Source: Roseovarius indicus (GTDB lineage: Bacteria; Pseudomonadota; Alphaproteobacteria; Rhodobacterales; Rhodobacteraceae). Taken from it: a stretch of 64,000 nucleotides of DNA. Shown piece by piece: positions 32,765 to 41,537 of the stretch; position 1 is the stretch's first letter, and each line of letters begins with the position of its first letter. The notes beneath the pieces are model-generated. The model was not told where the DNA came from, ran no database searches, and was given only the letters and a program-made list of their open reading frames with translations. The stretch lies in contig NZ_CP031598.1 in assembly GCF_008728195.1 (NCBI RefSeq), forward strand, positions 434,001 through 498,000, given 5' to 3'. Position numbers and translations under genes: made by a program.

Positions 32765-34243
32765 TCAGCGCGTGGTGAAGTCGCGTAGATTCGGGCGTCG
32801 CGTTAGCCACCAGTACTTGAACGTGCCCGCCGACCAGTTGTTGATGATCTTGCCCGTCGCGGTCTTGTACCAGCTGGTGCACCGGCCGGCCCATGCCGTG
32901 CGGGCCAGCTCGCGCTCCTGAACCTCGCGCCGGCGGTCGAGCGCCCCCTGCGTCACTTCGATCTGACTGTCGCCGCGCCCGCGCACGCGGGCAATGGCAC
33001 GCAGGACGTACCGGATCTGGCATTCCAGCATGAAGACAATCGAGTTGTGACCGAGATTGGTGTTCGGCCCATAGAGCAGGAAGAAATTGGGAAAGCCCGG
33101 CACGGCGATGCCCAGATAGGCTTCCGGTCCGCCGCTTTTCTCCCACGTCTCGGAAAGCGTTTGCCCGTCGCGGCCCTCGACCTCCATTCCCGGCAGGAAA
33201 TCCCGGGCGTGGAAACCGGTGGCCAGCACGATGCAGTCGGCCTCGATGTGCTGCCCGCCCTTGGTCCGAAGCCCGTCCGGAGTGAGCGTTTCGACCTGAC
33301 CGGTGACAAGGCTCACGTTGTCGCGCTGAAGCGCCGGGAAATAGTCGTCGGCCAGCAGGATGCGGCGGCAGCCCAGCGGGTAATCCGGTGTCAGCTCGGG
33401 CGCCAGGTCGCCGGCCTCGGCCGCGATATGCTTGCGGGTTTCCTCGGTCTGCCGACGTGACTGGCGCGACCCGTCGATGAATTCCGGCCAGCTGCGCTCC
33501 CACTGCCAGTAGATCGACCAGCGGTAGAGCCTTTGCAGAAGGGGAAGGGCGCGGAAGCGCCGCTTCTCGTGGGGCTCGAACGGGCGGTCCCCCTTTGCTA
33601 CCAGCCAGTTGGGCGAGCGTTGCAAGACGGTCAGGTGCTTTGCCACCTGTGCGATCTGCGGAATCGCCTGGATGGCGCTGGCGGCATTGCCGATCACGAT
33701 CACGCGTTTGCCAGCGAGGTCGTACTCCGGATCCCACTGCGCCGTGTGCATGAGCTTGCCGCCAAAGGCATCGCGCCCCGCGAAATCGGGAATCATCGGC
33801 TGGTTCAACTGGCCGACGGCCGAGACCACGAAGCGCGCGGTAAAGGTTGCCCCGTCCTCGGTCGTGACGGCCCATTTCCCCTGCGCGTCGTCCCAACACG
33901 CACGGGTGACCCCCGCGCCACAGCGCAGGTGGTCTGTCACCCCGAACCGCTTGGCCGTATCCCGCAGGTACGACAGGATCTCCGGCTGCGTCGCATAGAT
34001 GCGCGACCAGTCGGGGTTCATGGCGAAGGAATAGCTGTAGTGGTGCGATTGCGTATCGCAGGCGCAGCCGGGATAGATGTTGTCCCGCCACGTCCCGCCA
34101 ACATCGCCGGCCCGCTCCAGCACCAGCACCCGCAGCCCGGCCTTCAGCGCCTTGGCTGCCATGCCGATGCCGCCAAACCCCGCCCCGATCACGATCAGGT
34201 CGAGCGGCGGGCCTGTCATCCCGTCTGTTTCAGGTGCCTGCAT
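32765..34243 (-). CDS. Flavin-containing monooxygenase, Baeyer-Villiger type
   Basis: A 492-residue NADPH- and FAD-dependent monooxygenase. It has an N-terminal FAD motif (VIGAGFGGIGMA), a second Rossmann motif for NADPH (VIVIGNAASAIQAIPQIA), and the Baeyer-Villiger fingerprint FxGxxxHxxxW as FGGKLMHTAQW. These show that it oxidises ketones or related carbonyls to esters or lactones; the substrate is unknown. ATG gives a 13-residue lead before the FAD motif. It follows the tRNA on the opposite strand and is divergent from the acetyltransferase gene. Confidence 0.9.
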   Translation of the reverse strand: MQAPETDGMTGPPLDLIVIGAGFGGIGMAAKALKAGLRVLVLERAGDVGGTWRDNIYPGCACDTQSHHYSYSFAMNPDWSRIYATQPEILSYLRDTAKRFGVTDHLRCGAGVTRACWDDAQGKWAVTTEDGATFTARFVVSAVGQLNQPMIPDFAGRDAFGGKLMHTAQWDPEYDLAGKRVIVIGNAASAIQAIPQIAQVAKHLTVLQRSPNWLVAKGDRPFEPHEKRRFRALPLLQRLYRWSIYWQWERSWPEFIDGSRQSRRQTEETRKHIAAEAGDLAPELTPDYPLGCRRILLADDYFPALQRDNVSLVTGQVETLTPDGLRTKGGQHIEADCIVLATGFHARDFLPGMEVEGRDGQTLSETWEKSGGPEAYLGIAVPGFPNFFLLYGPNTNLGHNSIVFMLECQIRYVLRAIARVRGRGDSQIEVTQGALDRRREVQERELARTAWAGRCTSWYKTATGKIINNWSAGTFKYWWLTRRPNLRDFTTR

Positions 34244-34483
34244 TCTGCCGTTCTCCAGATACTGGCCGGCAGGCTACATGGTTTTCCCCGAGGCTCAATC
34301 ACCCGGGCAGGCGAAGCGGCCCGCCTGCCGTAATTTTCAGCAGGGCATCAGGGCGGTCGCAATGGTGCGCGCCGTCAAGGACGGTTCCGACGGCAGGAAA
34401 CAGGCTCGCCGCGCCGCGCCCGGTCAGGGGCTGTGATGAAATCAGCACCTTTCCGGGCTTCCGTCGCGATGGCGAGGCGCGCG

Positions 34484-34499
34484 CTTGACTCAGGTCAAG
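34484..34499. promoter_or_regulatory. FNR/CRP-type palindrome upstream of the acetylation operon
   Basis: CTTGACTCAGGTCAAG is a perfect 6+4+6 palindrome of the FNR/CRP family form (TTGAC-N4-GTCAA). It lies about 108 bp before the chosen ATG of the Pat-like gene, in an otherwise feature-poor 363-bp gap (34244-34606) with no convincing ORF. FnrL or a Dnr-type regulator is the likely binder in Rhodobacterales, linking the operon to low oxygen. This is inferred from the motif only. Confidence 0.5.
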
Positions 34500-34606
34500 G
34501 CAAAGGGTCGTCTGGGGCGCGATGGCTGGCACGCCCGGCGCGTCGCGCGGTTGTCATTTCCGTGCGGTTCAACGGGCCGGCACAGCCCTTGACCGGAGAC
34601 CGCGCG

Positions 34607-37288
34607 ATGGATCGCAGCCCCCTCAGCCCGATGTTCAACCCCGAGTCCGTGGCCGTGTTCGGCGCCTCGGAAAGCAAGACCTCGGTCGGCGGCCGCGTGT
34701 TCTCGAACATCCTGCGGGCCGGCTACGAGGGCGAGTTGATCCCGGTGAACCCGAAATACGAAAGCGTTCACGGCATGACCTGCGTGCCCGACATCTCGCG
34801 GCTGGCCAGGCCGGCCGACCTTGCGGTGATCGCGACACCGGCGGCCGTGGTGCCCGAGATCATCCGCCAATGCGGCATGGCCGGCACCACCAACGCGATC
34901 GTGCTGTCGGCGGGCTTCGGCGAAGGTGGCAGCCCCGGCCAGGACAACGCCCGCAAGCTCGAGATGGCGGCGCGCAAGGCGGGGGTGCGCTACCTCGGGC
35001 CCAACTGCGTCGGCATGGTGCGGCCCTGGCTGAACCTCGACACCACCTTCCTGCGGTCCGAGACGCCCAAGGGCCGGCTGGCGCTGGTCTCGCAGTCGGG
35101 CGCGCTCATATCCGCGATTTCCGATTGGGCCGGCCCGCATCACCTTGGCTTTTCCGCGCTGGTCTCGCTGGGCAACTCGCTCGACGTGGATTTCGGCGAC
35201 GTGCTGCATTTCCTCGCCACCGACCCCAAGACCTCGGCGATCCTGTTATACGTCGAAGGCATCCATGACGCGCCCTCGTTCATATCGGCCCTGCGCAACG
35301 CCGCGCGAACCAAGCCGGTGATCGTGCTCAAGGCCGGGCGCCATACACAAAGCTCGAACGCCGCGCACACCCACACCGGCGCGCTGATCGGCGACGATGC
35401 GGTGTTCGACGCCGCGCTCGCACGGGCCGGCGCCGTGCGCACGCGCACCTTCGGAGAGCTTTTCGCGGCGGCCGAAATCCTGTCGCCGGGCAAGCGGGCC
35501 AACGGGAAACGGTTGGGCATCATCACCAACGGGGGCGGTGCCGGGGTGCTGGCTGCAGACCGGGCCGGGGACCTCGGTGTCGAACTGAGTGCACCCTCGG
35601 AGGAGACGTTGAAGAAACTCGACGCCGTCCTGCCGCCCTACTGGTCGCGCGCCAACCCGATCGACATCCTGGGCGATGCCTCGCCGGAACAGTTCACCGC
35701 CGCGGTAAGCGCGGCCCTGGAGGATTCGAATTTCGACGGCGTGCTTGCCATGCTGACCCCGCAGGCGATGACCGAGGCGACAGCCGCGGCGCAGGCGGTG
35801 CTCGACGCGATCCCGGCCTCCAACCGCAAGCCGGTGCTGGCCTGTTGGATGGGCGAAACGGCGGTGACCGAGGGGCGCAAGCTGCTGTCCTCGTCCGGCA
35901 TCCCCGATTTCACCACGCCGGAAAAGGCGGTCGAGGCGTTTTCCTACCTTGCCCAGCACCATCGACACCGGCGGCTCGCCAACGAGGTGCCGGGCCCGCT
36001 GCATGACGACAAGCCGCCGGATCTTGAAGGCGCGCGGATGATCGTCAACGGGGCGCTGTCGGATGGCCGGACAATGCTTTCGGATATCGAATCAAAGGCC
36101 CTGCTGCGCGCGTTCCACGTTCCGATCAACATCACCATCGAGGCCGCCACAGCCTCCGACGCGCTGATTGCCGCTGAAACGGTGGGCTACCCGGTCGCGG
36201 TCAAGATCAACTCGCCGCAGATCACCCACAAATCCGACGTCGGCGGCGTGCGCCTCGGCGTGGGCTCCGCCATCGAGGTCAAGCAGGCGGTGCGCGAGAT
36301 CACCCTGGCGGCCCAGCGGCTGCGCCCCGAGGCGCGGATCAAGGGCGTCACGATCGAGGCGATGGCCCATGTCGAGGATGCGCGTGAACTCGTGATCGGC
36401 GTCAGTCGCGACCCGATCTTCGGGCCTGCCATCCTGTTCGGGGCCGGGGGCACGATGGTCGAGATCCTGCGCGACAGCGCCGTCTCGCTGCCACCGCTGA
36501 ACGAGGTGCTGGCGAACCGGCTGATCAACCGCACCCGCGTGGCCCGGCTGCTGGATGCGTTCCGCGACCGGCCGGCAGTCGACCGGTCCGCGGTGATCGA
36601 CGTGCTGCTGCGCGTCTCCGACATGGTCTGCGAATTGCCCCAGATCGTCGAGCTCGACATCAACCCGCTGGTGGCGGGTCCGGGCGGCGTGCTGGCCGTC
36701 GACGCCCGTATCCGGCTGGCGCGGCCGCCGTCCAAGGACGGCCCCTATGATCACGTCGCCATCCATCCCTACCCCCGGCATCTGGTCACCAGTGATTTCC
36801 TGTCCGACGGCCGGCCCCTGACCATCCGGCCGATCCGCCCCGAGGATGCGGAATCCGAAGCCGCCTTCGTGCGCGACCTGTCGGTCGAGGCCAAGCGGTT
36901 CCGCTTCATGGGCACGGTGAACGAGCTGTCCGAGGAAATGCTCGCCCGTTTCACCCAGATCGACTATCGCCGCGAAATGGCGCTGGTGGCCGTCGTGGGC
37001 GAAAACGGCAGCGGGGAACAGCATGGCGTCGCCCGCTACGTCATCAACCCCGACAACACCAGCTGCGAATTCGCCATCGTCGTGTCGGACAAGATGCAGG
37101 GCCACGGTCTTGGAACGCGTCTTATGAAGGGGCTGTTCGACGCGGCGCGCGACCATGACCTCGACAAGATCGAAGGCTCGGTCCTGCGGGAGAACACACC
37201 GATGCTGCACCTGATGGAGGAGCTTGGCTTCACCGTCACACCCGACCCCGACGACCGGGATGTCGTGATCGTCGAACGCTGGCTCTGA
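34607..37288 (+). CDS. Pat-type protein acetyltransferase: ADP-forming acyl-CoA synthetase fused to GNAT
   Basis: An 893-residue multidomain protein. CoA-binding domain (residues about 10-140, AVFGASESKTSVGGRVFSNI), succinyl-CoA-ligase-like domains (about 150-470) with HTHTGALIGDDAVFDA, an ATP-grasp domain (about 490-700, VKINSPQITHKSDVGGV), and a C-terminal GNAT domain (about 725-893). This order is that of Pat/RpPat lysine acetyltransferases, which modify acyl-CoA synthetases. Whether the His of HTGAL supports true ADP-forming acyl-CoA synthetase activity is uncertain. ATG at 34607 begins the conserved N-terminus. A histone deacetylase-like gene follows 10 bp later. Confidence 0.9.
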   Translation: MDRSPLSPMFNPESVAVFGASESKTSVGGRVFSNILRAGYEGELIPVNPKYESVHGMTCVPDISRLARPADLAVIATPAAVVPEIIRQCGMAGTTNAIVLSAGFGEGGSPGQDNARKLEMAARKAGVRYLGPNCVGMVRPWLNLDTTFLRSETPKGRLALVSQSGALISAISDWAGPHHLGFSALVSLGNSLDVDFGDVLHFLATDPKTSAILLYVEGIHDAPSFISALRNAARTKPVIVLKAGRHTQSSNAAHTHTGALIGDDAVFDAALARAGAVRTRTFGELFAAAEILSPGKRANGKRLGIITNGGGAGVLAADRAGDLGVELSAPSEETLKKLDAVLPPYWSRANPIDILGDASPEQFTAAVSAALEDSNFDGVLAMLTPQAMTEATAAAQAVLDAIPASNRKPVLACWMGETAVTEGRKLLSSSGIPDFTTPEKAVEAFSYLAQHHRHRRLANEVPGPLHDDKPPDLEGARMIVNGALSDGRTMLSDIESKALLRAFHVPINITIEAATASDALIAAETVGYPVAVKINSPQITHKSDVGGVRLGVGSAIEVKQAVREITLAAQRLRPEARIKGVTIEAMAHVEDARELVIGVSRDPIFGPAILFGAGGTMVEILRDSAVSLPPLNEVLANRLINRTRVARLLDAFRDRPAVDRSAVIDVLLRVSDMVCELPQIVELDINPLVAGPGGVLAVDARIRLARPPSKDGPYDHVAIHPYPRHLVTSDFLSDGRPLTIRPIRPEDAESEAAFVRDLSVEAKRFRFMGTVNELSEEMLARFTQIDYRREMALVAVVGENGSGEQHGVARYVINPDNTSCEFAIVVSDKMQGHGLGTRLMKGLFDAARDHDLDKIEGSVLRENTPMLHLMEELGFTVTPDPDDRDVVIVERWL

Positions 37289-37298
37289 GGAGGGCGCC

Positions 37299-38219
37299 AT
37301 GCTCGGATTCATTTCTCATCCGTCGTGCCACCACCATGATGCGGGGCCGATGCACCCGGATACGCCGGAGCGGCTGGATGCCATCAACAACCAGCTGATC
37401 ATGTCGGGGCTCGACTATGTCATCCGGCACTACGATGCCCCCGAGGTCACGCGCGAACAGCTCGAGGGCGCGCATGACCCCGACTACATCGCCCGGATCT
37501 TCGAATCGGCGCCGGGGCCCGGCGAAAGCGTCGAGATCGACGGCGATACGATGATGTCGCCCGGAACGCTGCCCGCCGCCCTTCATGCGGCAGGGTCCGG
37601 CGTGATGGGGGTCGACCTGATCATGAAGGACGAGGCCAACCCGGTGTTCTGTGCCATTCGGCCGCCGGGTCACCATGCCACCCATGACACCGCGATGGGG
37701 TTCTGCCTGTTCAACAACATCGCCGTCGCCGCGGCACATGCCTTGAAGACATATGGGTTCAAGCGGATCGCCATCCTCGATTTCGACGTGCACCACGGCA
37801 ATGGAACCGAGGAGATCTTCCATTCCGACCCGCGCATCCTGTTCTGCTCGACCTTCCAGCACCCGTTCTACCCTTTCACCGGGCATGAAAGCGACTCGAC
37901 CAATCTTGTCGACGTGCCGCTGCCCGCAGGAACCGGCGGCGAAGCCTTCCGCGAGGCAATCCGCGAGCACTGGCTTCCGGCACTGGAGACCTTCGAGCCG
38001 GAGTTCCTGTTCCTCTCGGCCGGGTTCGACGCGCATATGCTCGATGACATGTCCGGTCTGTCGCTGACCGAGAACGATTACCGCTGGCTCACGACCGAAC
38101 TGGTCGGCGTGGCGGGCCGGCACGCTCAGGGCCGCATCCTGTCGATGCTGGAGGGCGGCTACGAGCCCGGCCCGCTTGCCCGCAGCGTCGTGGCCCATGT
38201 CAACGCGCTGATCGGGTAA
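37299..38219 (+). CDS. Histone deacetylase-family (AcuC-like) protein deacetylase
   Basis: A 306-residue zinc deacetylase of the HDAC superfamily. Catalytic motifs are intact: the His pair in RPPGHHATHD, zinc ligands Asp and His in FDVHHGNGTEE and Asp in SAGFDAH, and the active-site Tyr in EGGYEPG. It starts 10 bp after the Pat-like gene with GGAGG upstream, so the two form an operon that could add and remove acetyl groups on lysines, as AcuA and AcuC do in Bacillus. Acetylpolyamine or other small amides remain possible substrates. Confidence 0.92.
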   Translation: MLGFISHPSCHHHDAGPMHPDTPERLDAINNQLIMSGLDYVIRHYDAPEVTREQLEGAHDPDYIARIFESAPGPGESVEIDGDTMMSPGTLPAALHAAGSGVMGVDLIMKDEANPVFCAIRPPGHHATHDTAMGFCLFNNIAVAAAHALKTYGFKRIAILDFDVHHGNGTEEIFHSDPRILFCSTFQHPFYPFTGHESDSTNLVDVPLPAGTGGEAFREAIREHWLPALETFEPEFLFLSAGFDAHMLDDMSGLSLTENDYRWLTTELVGVAGRHAQGRILSMLEGGYEPGPLARSVVAHVNALIG

Positions 38220-38223
38220 CCGC

Positions 38224-39117
38224 TCAGCCGGTGAAGGCATAGGGGCAGGCCGCAACTTCCTCCGACAGCCAGTCGGTAAAGGCGCGCGTCGCTGGCGTCT
38301 GCTCGTGCTGGGGGGGCGGCAGAAGGAAATAGCCCTCGGGCAGCGGGGCCGTGTCGCCGAACGGCTCGATCAGCCGGCCCGCCTCGACAAGGTCATGGGT
38401 CAGCGTCTCGTGCCCCATGGCCATACCCGCCCCGTGAAGCGCCGCCTCGATCGCCACCACGTAGGTCGAGGACAGGTTCACGCCCCGGGCCTCGTCGAAC
38501 GGCCGCCCGGTATGCCGCGACCAGGATTCCCAGTTTCCCATGATGCCCGCACAGTCGAAAAGCCGCGCCCGGGCGAAGTCGGGGGCACCGCCCATGTAAT
38601 CCGGGTGACACACGGGCCGGCAGACATCCCATGTCAGCCGCGTGGCGTCGCCCGACATGTCGCCCGGCCGGCCGAAGCGGATCTTTATCGCCGCATCGCG
38701 GGCGTGTATCTCGGGATCCCACAAGGCGGTGACGATGTTCAGCACCAGCCACGGATGCGCGGCGTAAAGCCGGTGCAGGCGGGGCGCCAGCCAGTACACC
38801 GAAAAAGCCATGTTGCATTGCAGGATCAGGGCGTTGTCGCGGTCGCCGCCGATGAACGACCGCGTCCCGCGGGCCAGCACGTCGAAGGCCTCGCGCACCG
38901 TGGGCAGATAGTTCGCCCCCGCCTCTGTCAGTTGAAGCGCCCGCGTGCGCCGGATGAACAATTCACGCCCGAGATGGTCCTCGAGATTGCGCACATGCTG
39001 GCTGACGGCTGACTGGGTCAGGTTCAGCTCCTGCGCTGCAACTGTAAACGACAGGTGCCGCGCCGCGGCCTCGAAGGCGCGCAGCCAGGTCAGCGGGGGA
39101 AGTGATCGGCCGGTCAT
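38224..39117 (-). CDS. LysR-family regulator (GcvA-like)
   Basis: A 297-residue LTTR with an N-terminal winged helix (LTWLRAFEAAARHLSFTVAAQELNLTQSAVSQHVRNLE) and a type 2 periplasmic-binding-like effector domain. It resembles the GcvA subgroup. It is divergent from a class II aldolase gene, with a perfect inverted repeat in the 112-bp gap, the usual arrangement of an LTTR and its target. The effector is unknown. It converges on the deacetylase gene, separated by four bases. Confidence 0.94.
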   Translation of the reverse strand: MTGRSLPPLTWLRAFEAAARHLSFTVAAQELNLTQSAVSQHVRNLEDHLGRELFIRRTRALQLTEAGANYLPTVREAFDVLARGTRSFIGGDRDNALILQCNMAFSVYWLAPRLHRLYAAHPWLVLNIVTALWDPEIHARDAAIKIRFGRPGDMSGDATRLTWDVCRPVCHPDYMGGAPDFARARLFDCAGIMGNWESWSRHTGRPFDEARGVNLSSTYVVAIEAALHGAGMAMGHETLTHDLVEAGRLIEPFGDTAPLPEGYFLLPPPQHEQTPATRAFTDWLSEEVAACPYAFTG

Positions 39118-39135
39118 GAGTGACGCACGACATAT

Positions 39136-39154
39136 CCATTAATTTTCTTAATGG
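39136..39154. promoter_or_regulatory. Inverted-repeat operator in the LysR / aldolase gap
   Basis: CCATTAA-TTTTC-TTAATGG is a perfect 7-bp inverted repeat with a 5-bp spacer, located 18 bp upstream of the LysR start codon and about 75 bp before the aldolase start. It is AT-rich against a GC-rich background and contains the T-N11-A pattern of LTTR sites, so it is the probable autoregulatory and target operator. Confidence 0.6.
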
Positions 39155-39229
39155 CATGCCGCCGAATCCATCGTTTGTAAAGCCCGCCCCGGGCTGGCAC
39201 CTTACCGCAAAGGATAACAGGAGACCCAG

Positions 39230-39994
39230 ATGACAAGCGCCGCCCAGACCGCCCACACCCCCAACATCTCGAATTGGCAGGAGCGCGTCGAGCTGACAGC
39301 CGCCTTCCGCTGGACCGAACGCCTCAACATGCACGAGGCCGTGGCCAACCATTTATCTCTGGCGGTGAACGAGGACGGCACGCAATTCCTGATGAACCCC
39401 AACCAGGTGCATTTCAGCCGCATCAAGGCCTCCGACCTGCTGCTCATAGATGCCAACGACCCCGAAACGCTGAACCTGCCCGGCGCACCCGACCCGACGG
39501 CATGGGGCCTGCACGGCGCGATCCACCGTCAATGCCCGCATCACCGTTGCGTCATGCACGTGCATTCCATTCATGCCACGGTGTTGGCGAGCCTCGCCGA
39601 CAGCACCCTGCCGCCCATCGACCAGAACTGCGCCACCTTCTTCAACCGCTACGTGATCGACGACGGCTATGGCGGGCTGGCCTTCGAGGAAGAGGGCGAC
39701 CGCTGCGCCTCGCAACTGCAGGACCCCAAGAAGACCGTCATGATCATGGGCAACCACGGCATTCTCGTGATGGGCGCCACCGTGGCCGAGACCTTCAACC
39801 GTCTGTACTATTTCGAGCGCGCCGCCGAGACCTATATCCGCGCGCTTCAGACGGGCCAGCCGCTGCGCGTTCTGTCGGACGAAATCGCCGAGAAGACGGC
39901 GCAGGAGATCGAGGATTACCCCAGCCAGGCCGACCGTCACCTTGCCGAACTGATGGCGATCCTCGACGAGGAAGGCTCGAACTACGCCAACTGA
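39230..39994 (+). CDS. Class II aldolase/adducin family protein
   Basis: A 254-residue class II aldolase-fold protein (FucA/AraD relatives). The zinc-binding His pair is MHVHSIHAT near residue 105, with a further His in MGNHGILVMG near residue 170. The family includes sugar-phosphate aldolases, epimerases and decarboxylases, so the reaction is not assigned. It is divergent from and probably controlled by the adjacent LysR regulator. Confidence 0.9.
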   Translation: MTSAAQTAHTPNISNWQERVELTAAFRWTERLNMHEAVANHLSLAVNEDGTQFLMNPNQVHFSRIKASDLLLIDANDPETLNLPGAPDPTAWGLHGAIHRQCPHHRCVMHVHSIHATVLASLADSTLPPIDQNCATFFNRYVIDDGYGGLAFEEEGDRCASQLQDPKKTVMIMGNHGILVMGATVAETFNRLYYFERAAETYIRALQTGQPLRVLSDEIAEKTAQEIEDYPSQADRHLAELMAILDEEGSNYAN

Positions 39995-40009
39995 TCCCGG
40001 CGCGGGGCG

Positions 40010-40573
40010 TTACGCGCGCCCCGCCTCCGCCGACAGGGTCAGGGCGCTGATGCCGAGTTTCTTCAGCGCCGCCTCCCATTTCATCGCGTCGGGTGTTTCG
40101 AACACCAGCTCGGCATCGGCCTCGCAGGTCAGCCAAGCGTTCTGTGCGATTTCGCCTTCAAGCTGACCGGGCCCCCAGCCGGCATATCCCAAGGTGATGA
40201 TGGCATGCCCCGGCCCACGGCCCTGGGCCAGGTCCTCGAGGATGTCGAGCGTTGCGGTCATGGCGAAATCATCGGTCACGTCCAGTGTCGAGATCGACGA
40301 GTGATAGCCGTAATCGTGCAGCACGAAGCCGCGCCCGTGTTCCACCGGGCCGCCGAAATGCACCGCGATGTCCCGGGCGTCGTCGCTTTGAGAGATTTCA
40401 AGCTGTTCGAGCAGATTGGTCAGCCTCAGGTCGTCGGTCGGCTTGTTGATCACAAGCCCCATCGCGCCTTCCTCGGAATAGGCGCACATGAATATGACCG
40501 AATAGGCAAAACGCGGATCGCCCATTTCCGGCATCGCAATCAGCAGCTTTCCGTTCAGGTCAATCTCGCTCAA
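40010..40573 (-). CDS. YqgE/AlgH family protein
   Basis: A 187-residue UPF0301 protein. The conserved N-terminal LNGKLLIAMPEMGDPRFAYSVIFMC and GAMGLVINKP are followed by VHFGGPVE, ALGYAGW-like ITLGYAGWGPGQLEGE and NAWL. No ATG fits. TTG at 40573 is chosen because GGAG lies seven bases before it; a TTG 15 bases further upstream is an alternative. Function unclear; in some bacteria linked to transcriptional regulation. It converges on the aldolase gene. Confidence 0.9.
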   Translation of the reverse strand: MSEIDLNGKLLIAMPEMGDPRFAYSVIFMCAYSEEGAMGLVINKPTDDLRLTNLLEQLEISQSDDARDIAVHFGGPVEHGRGFVLHDYGYHSSISTLDVTDDFAMTATLDILEDLAQGRGPGHAIITLGYAGWGPGQLEGEIAQNAWLTCEADAELVFETPDAMKWEAALKKLGISALTLSAEAGRA

Positions 40574-40721
40574 ACTGAATCTCCACAAGTGTCTGTTCCC
40601 TCAATGATGGGGGTTGGCCTGCCCTAGTGCAAGCATGCGATAAGACACGCCGCTGGAATCCCGCGGGCGCCTCGCCGTAAAGTGACTTGGCATTTCAACG
40701 CTTTTCGCCCATTTCAGGTTC

Positions 40722-41537
40722 ATGATGTCTAAAGCTTTCCGCTTTTTCGCTGCCGCCTTTTGCGTGGTGCTGTCGCTGGGGCCCGCGCGCGCCCAGCAGG
40801 GGTCGGACCTTGTTGAGATGCGCGTGCTGCCCGGGTGGCGCACGGCCAGCGGCGTGCACGTGGCCGGGCTCGAGGTGCGGATGCGACCGGGGTGGAAGAC
40901 CTACTGGCGTGCACCCGGCGACTCGGGCATCCCCCCACAGTTCGACTGGCGCCGCTCCGGCAACCTGACCGGGGTCGAGATCGTCTGGCCCACGCCCACC
41001 GTGACGGTCGAGGACGGGCTGCGCACCATCGGTTACAAGGATTCGGTGATCCTGCCGATCCGCGTGGCGCCGGGGCAGGCGGGGCGCGACGTGAGGTTGA
41101 ACGGCAAGATCGAGATGGGTGTCTGCAAGGATGTCTGCGTGCCGGTCGAACTTCAGGTGACGGGCACGCTGCCCGGAAACACCCGCAAGCCCGACCCGCG
41201 CATCGCCGCGGCCCTGGCCAGCCGGCCGTATTCCGCGAAGGAGGCCAAAGTGGCCCGCGTCTCCTGCCGCATCTCGCCCATAGAAGACGGTATCGGCCTG
41301 CGCGCCGAAATCGACATGCCCCGCACCGGCGGCAACGAGACCGCCATCGTCGAGGTCGACGACCCGCGCATCTGGGTCTCTCCGGCCAAGACGGCACGAC
41401 AGGGGGGGCGGTTGGTCGCCGAGACGCGGCTTTACCACGTCGAGGGCCGGTCTTTCGCGCTGAACCGCTCTGGCATCCGGATTACCGTGGTCGGCAAGTC
41501 GCGGGCGGTGGATATTCAGGGCTGCCCGGCCGGCTGA
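40722..41537 (+). CDS. DsbD N-terminal (alpha) domain-like periplasmic protein
   Basis: A 271-residue exported protein with a signal peptide (residues 1-24, ending GPARA). The DsbD-alpha-like region includes MRPGWKTYWRAPGDSGIPPQFDW near residue 53, and the Cys pair MGVCKDVCVPV near residues 135-140 is suited to thiol exchange. It lacks the membrane and thioredoxin domains of full DsbD, so it probably works with a separate CcdA-like partner. Its last 22 bases overlap the end of the convergent RND pump gene. Confidence 0.88.
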   Translation: MMSKAFRFFAAAFCVVLSLGPARAQQGSDLVEMRVLPGWRTASGVHVAGLEVRMRPGWKTYWRAPGDSGIPPQFDWRRSGNLTGVEIVWPTPTVTVEDGLRTIGYKDSVILPIRVAPGQAGRDVRLNGKIEMGVCKDVCVPVELQVTGTLPGNTRKPDPRIAAALASRPYSAKEAKVARVSCRISPIEDGIGLRAEIDMPRTGGNETAIVEVDDPRIWVSPAKTARQGGRLVAETRLYHVEGRSFALNRSGIRITVVGKSRAVDIQGCPAG

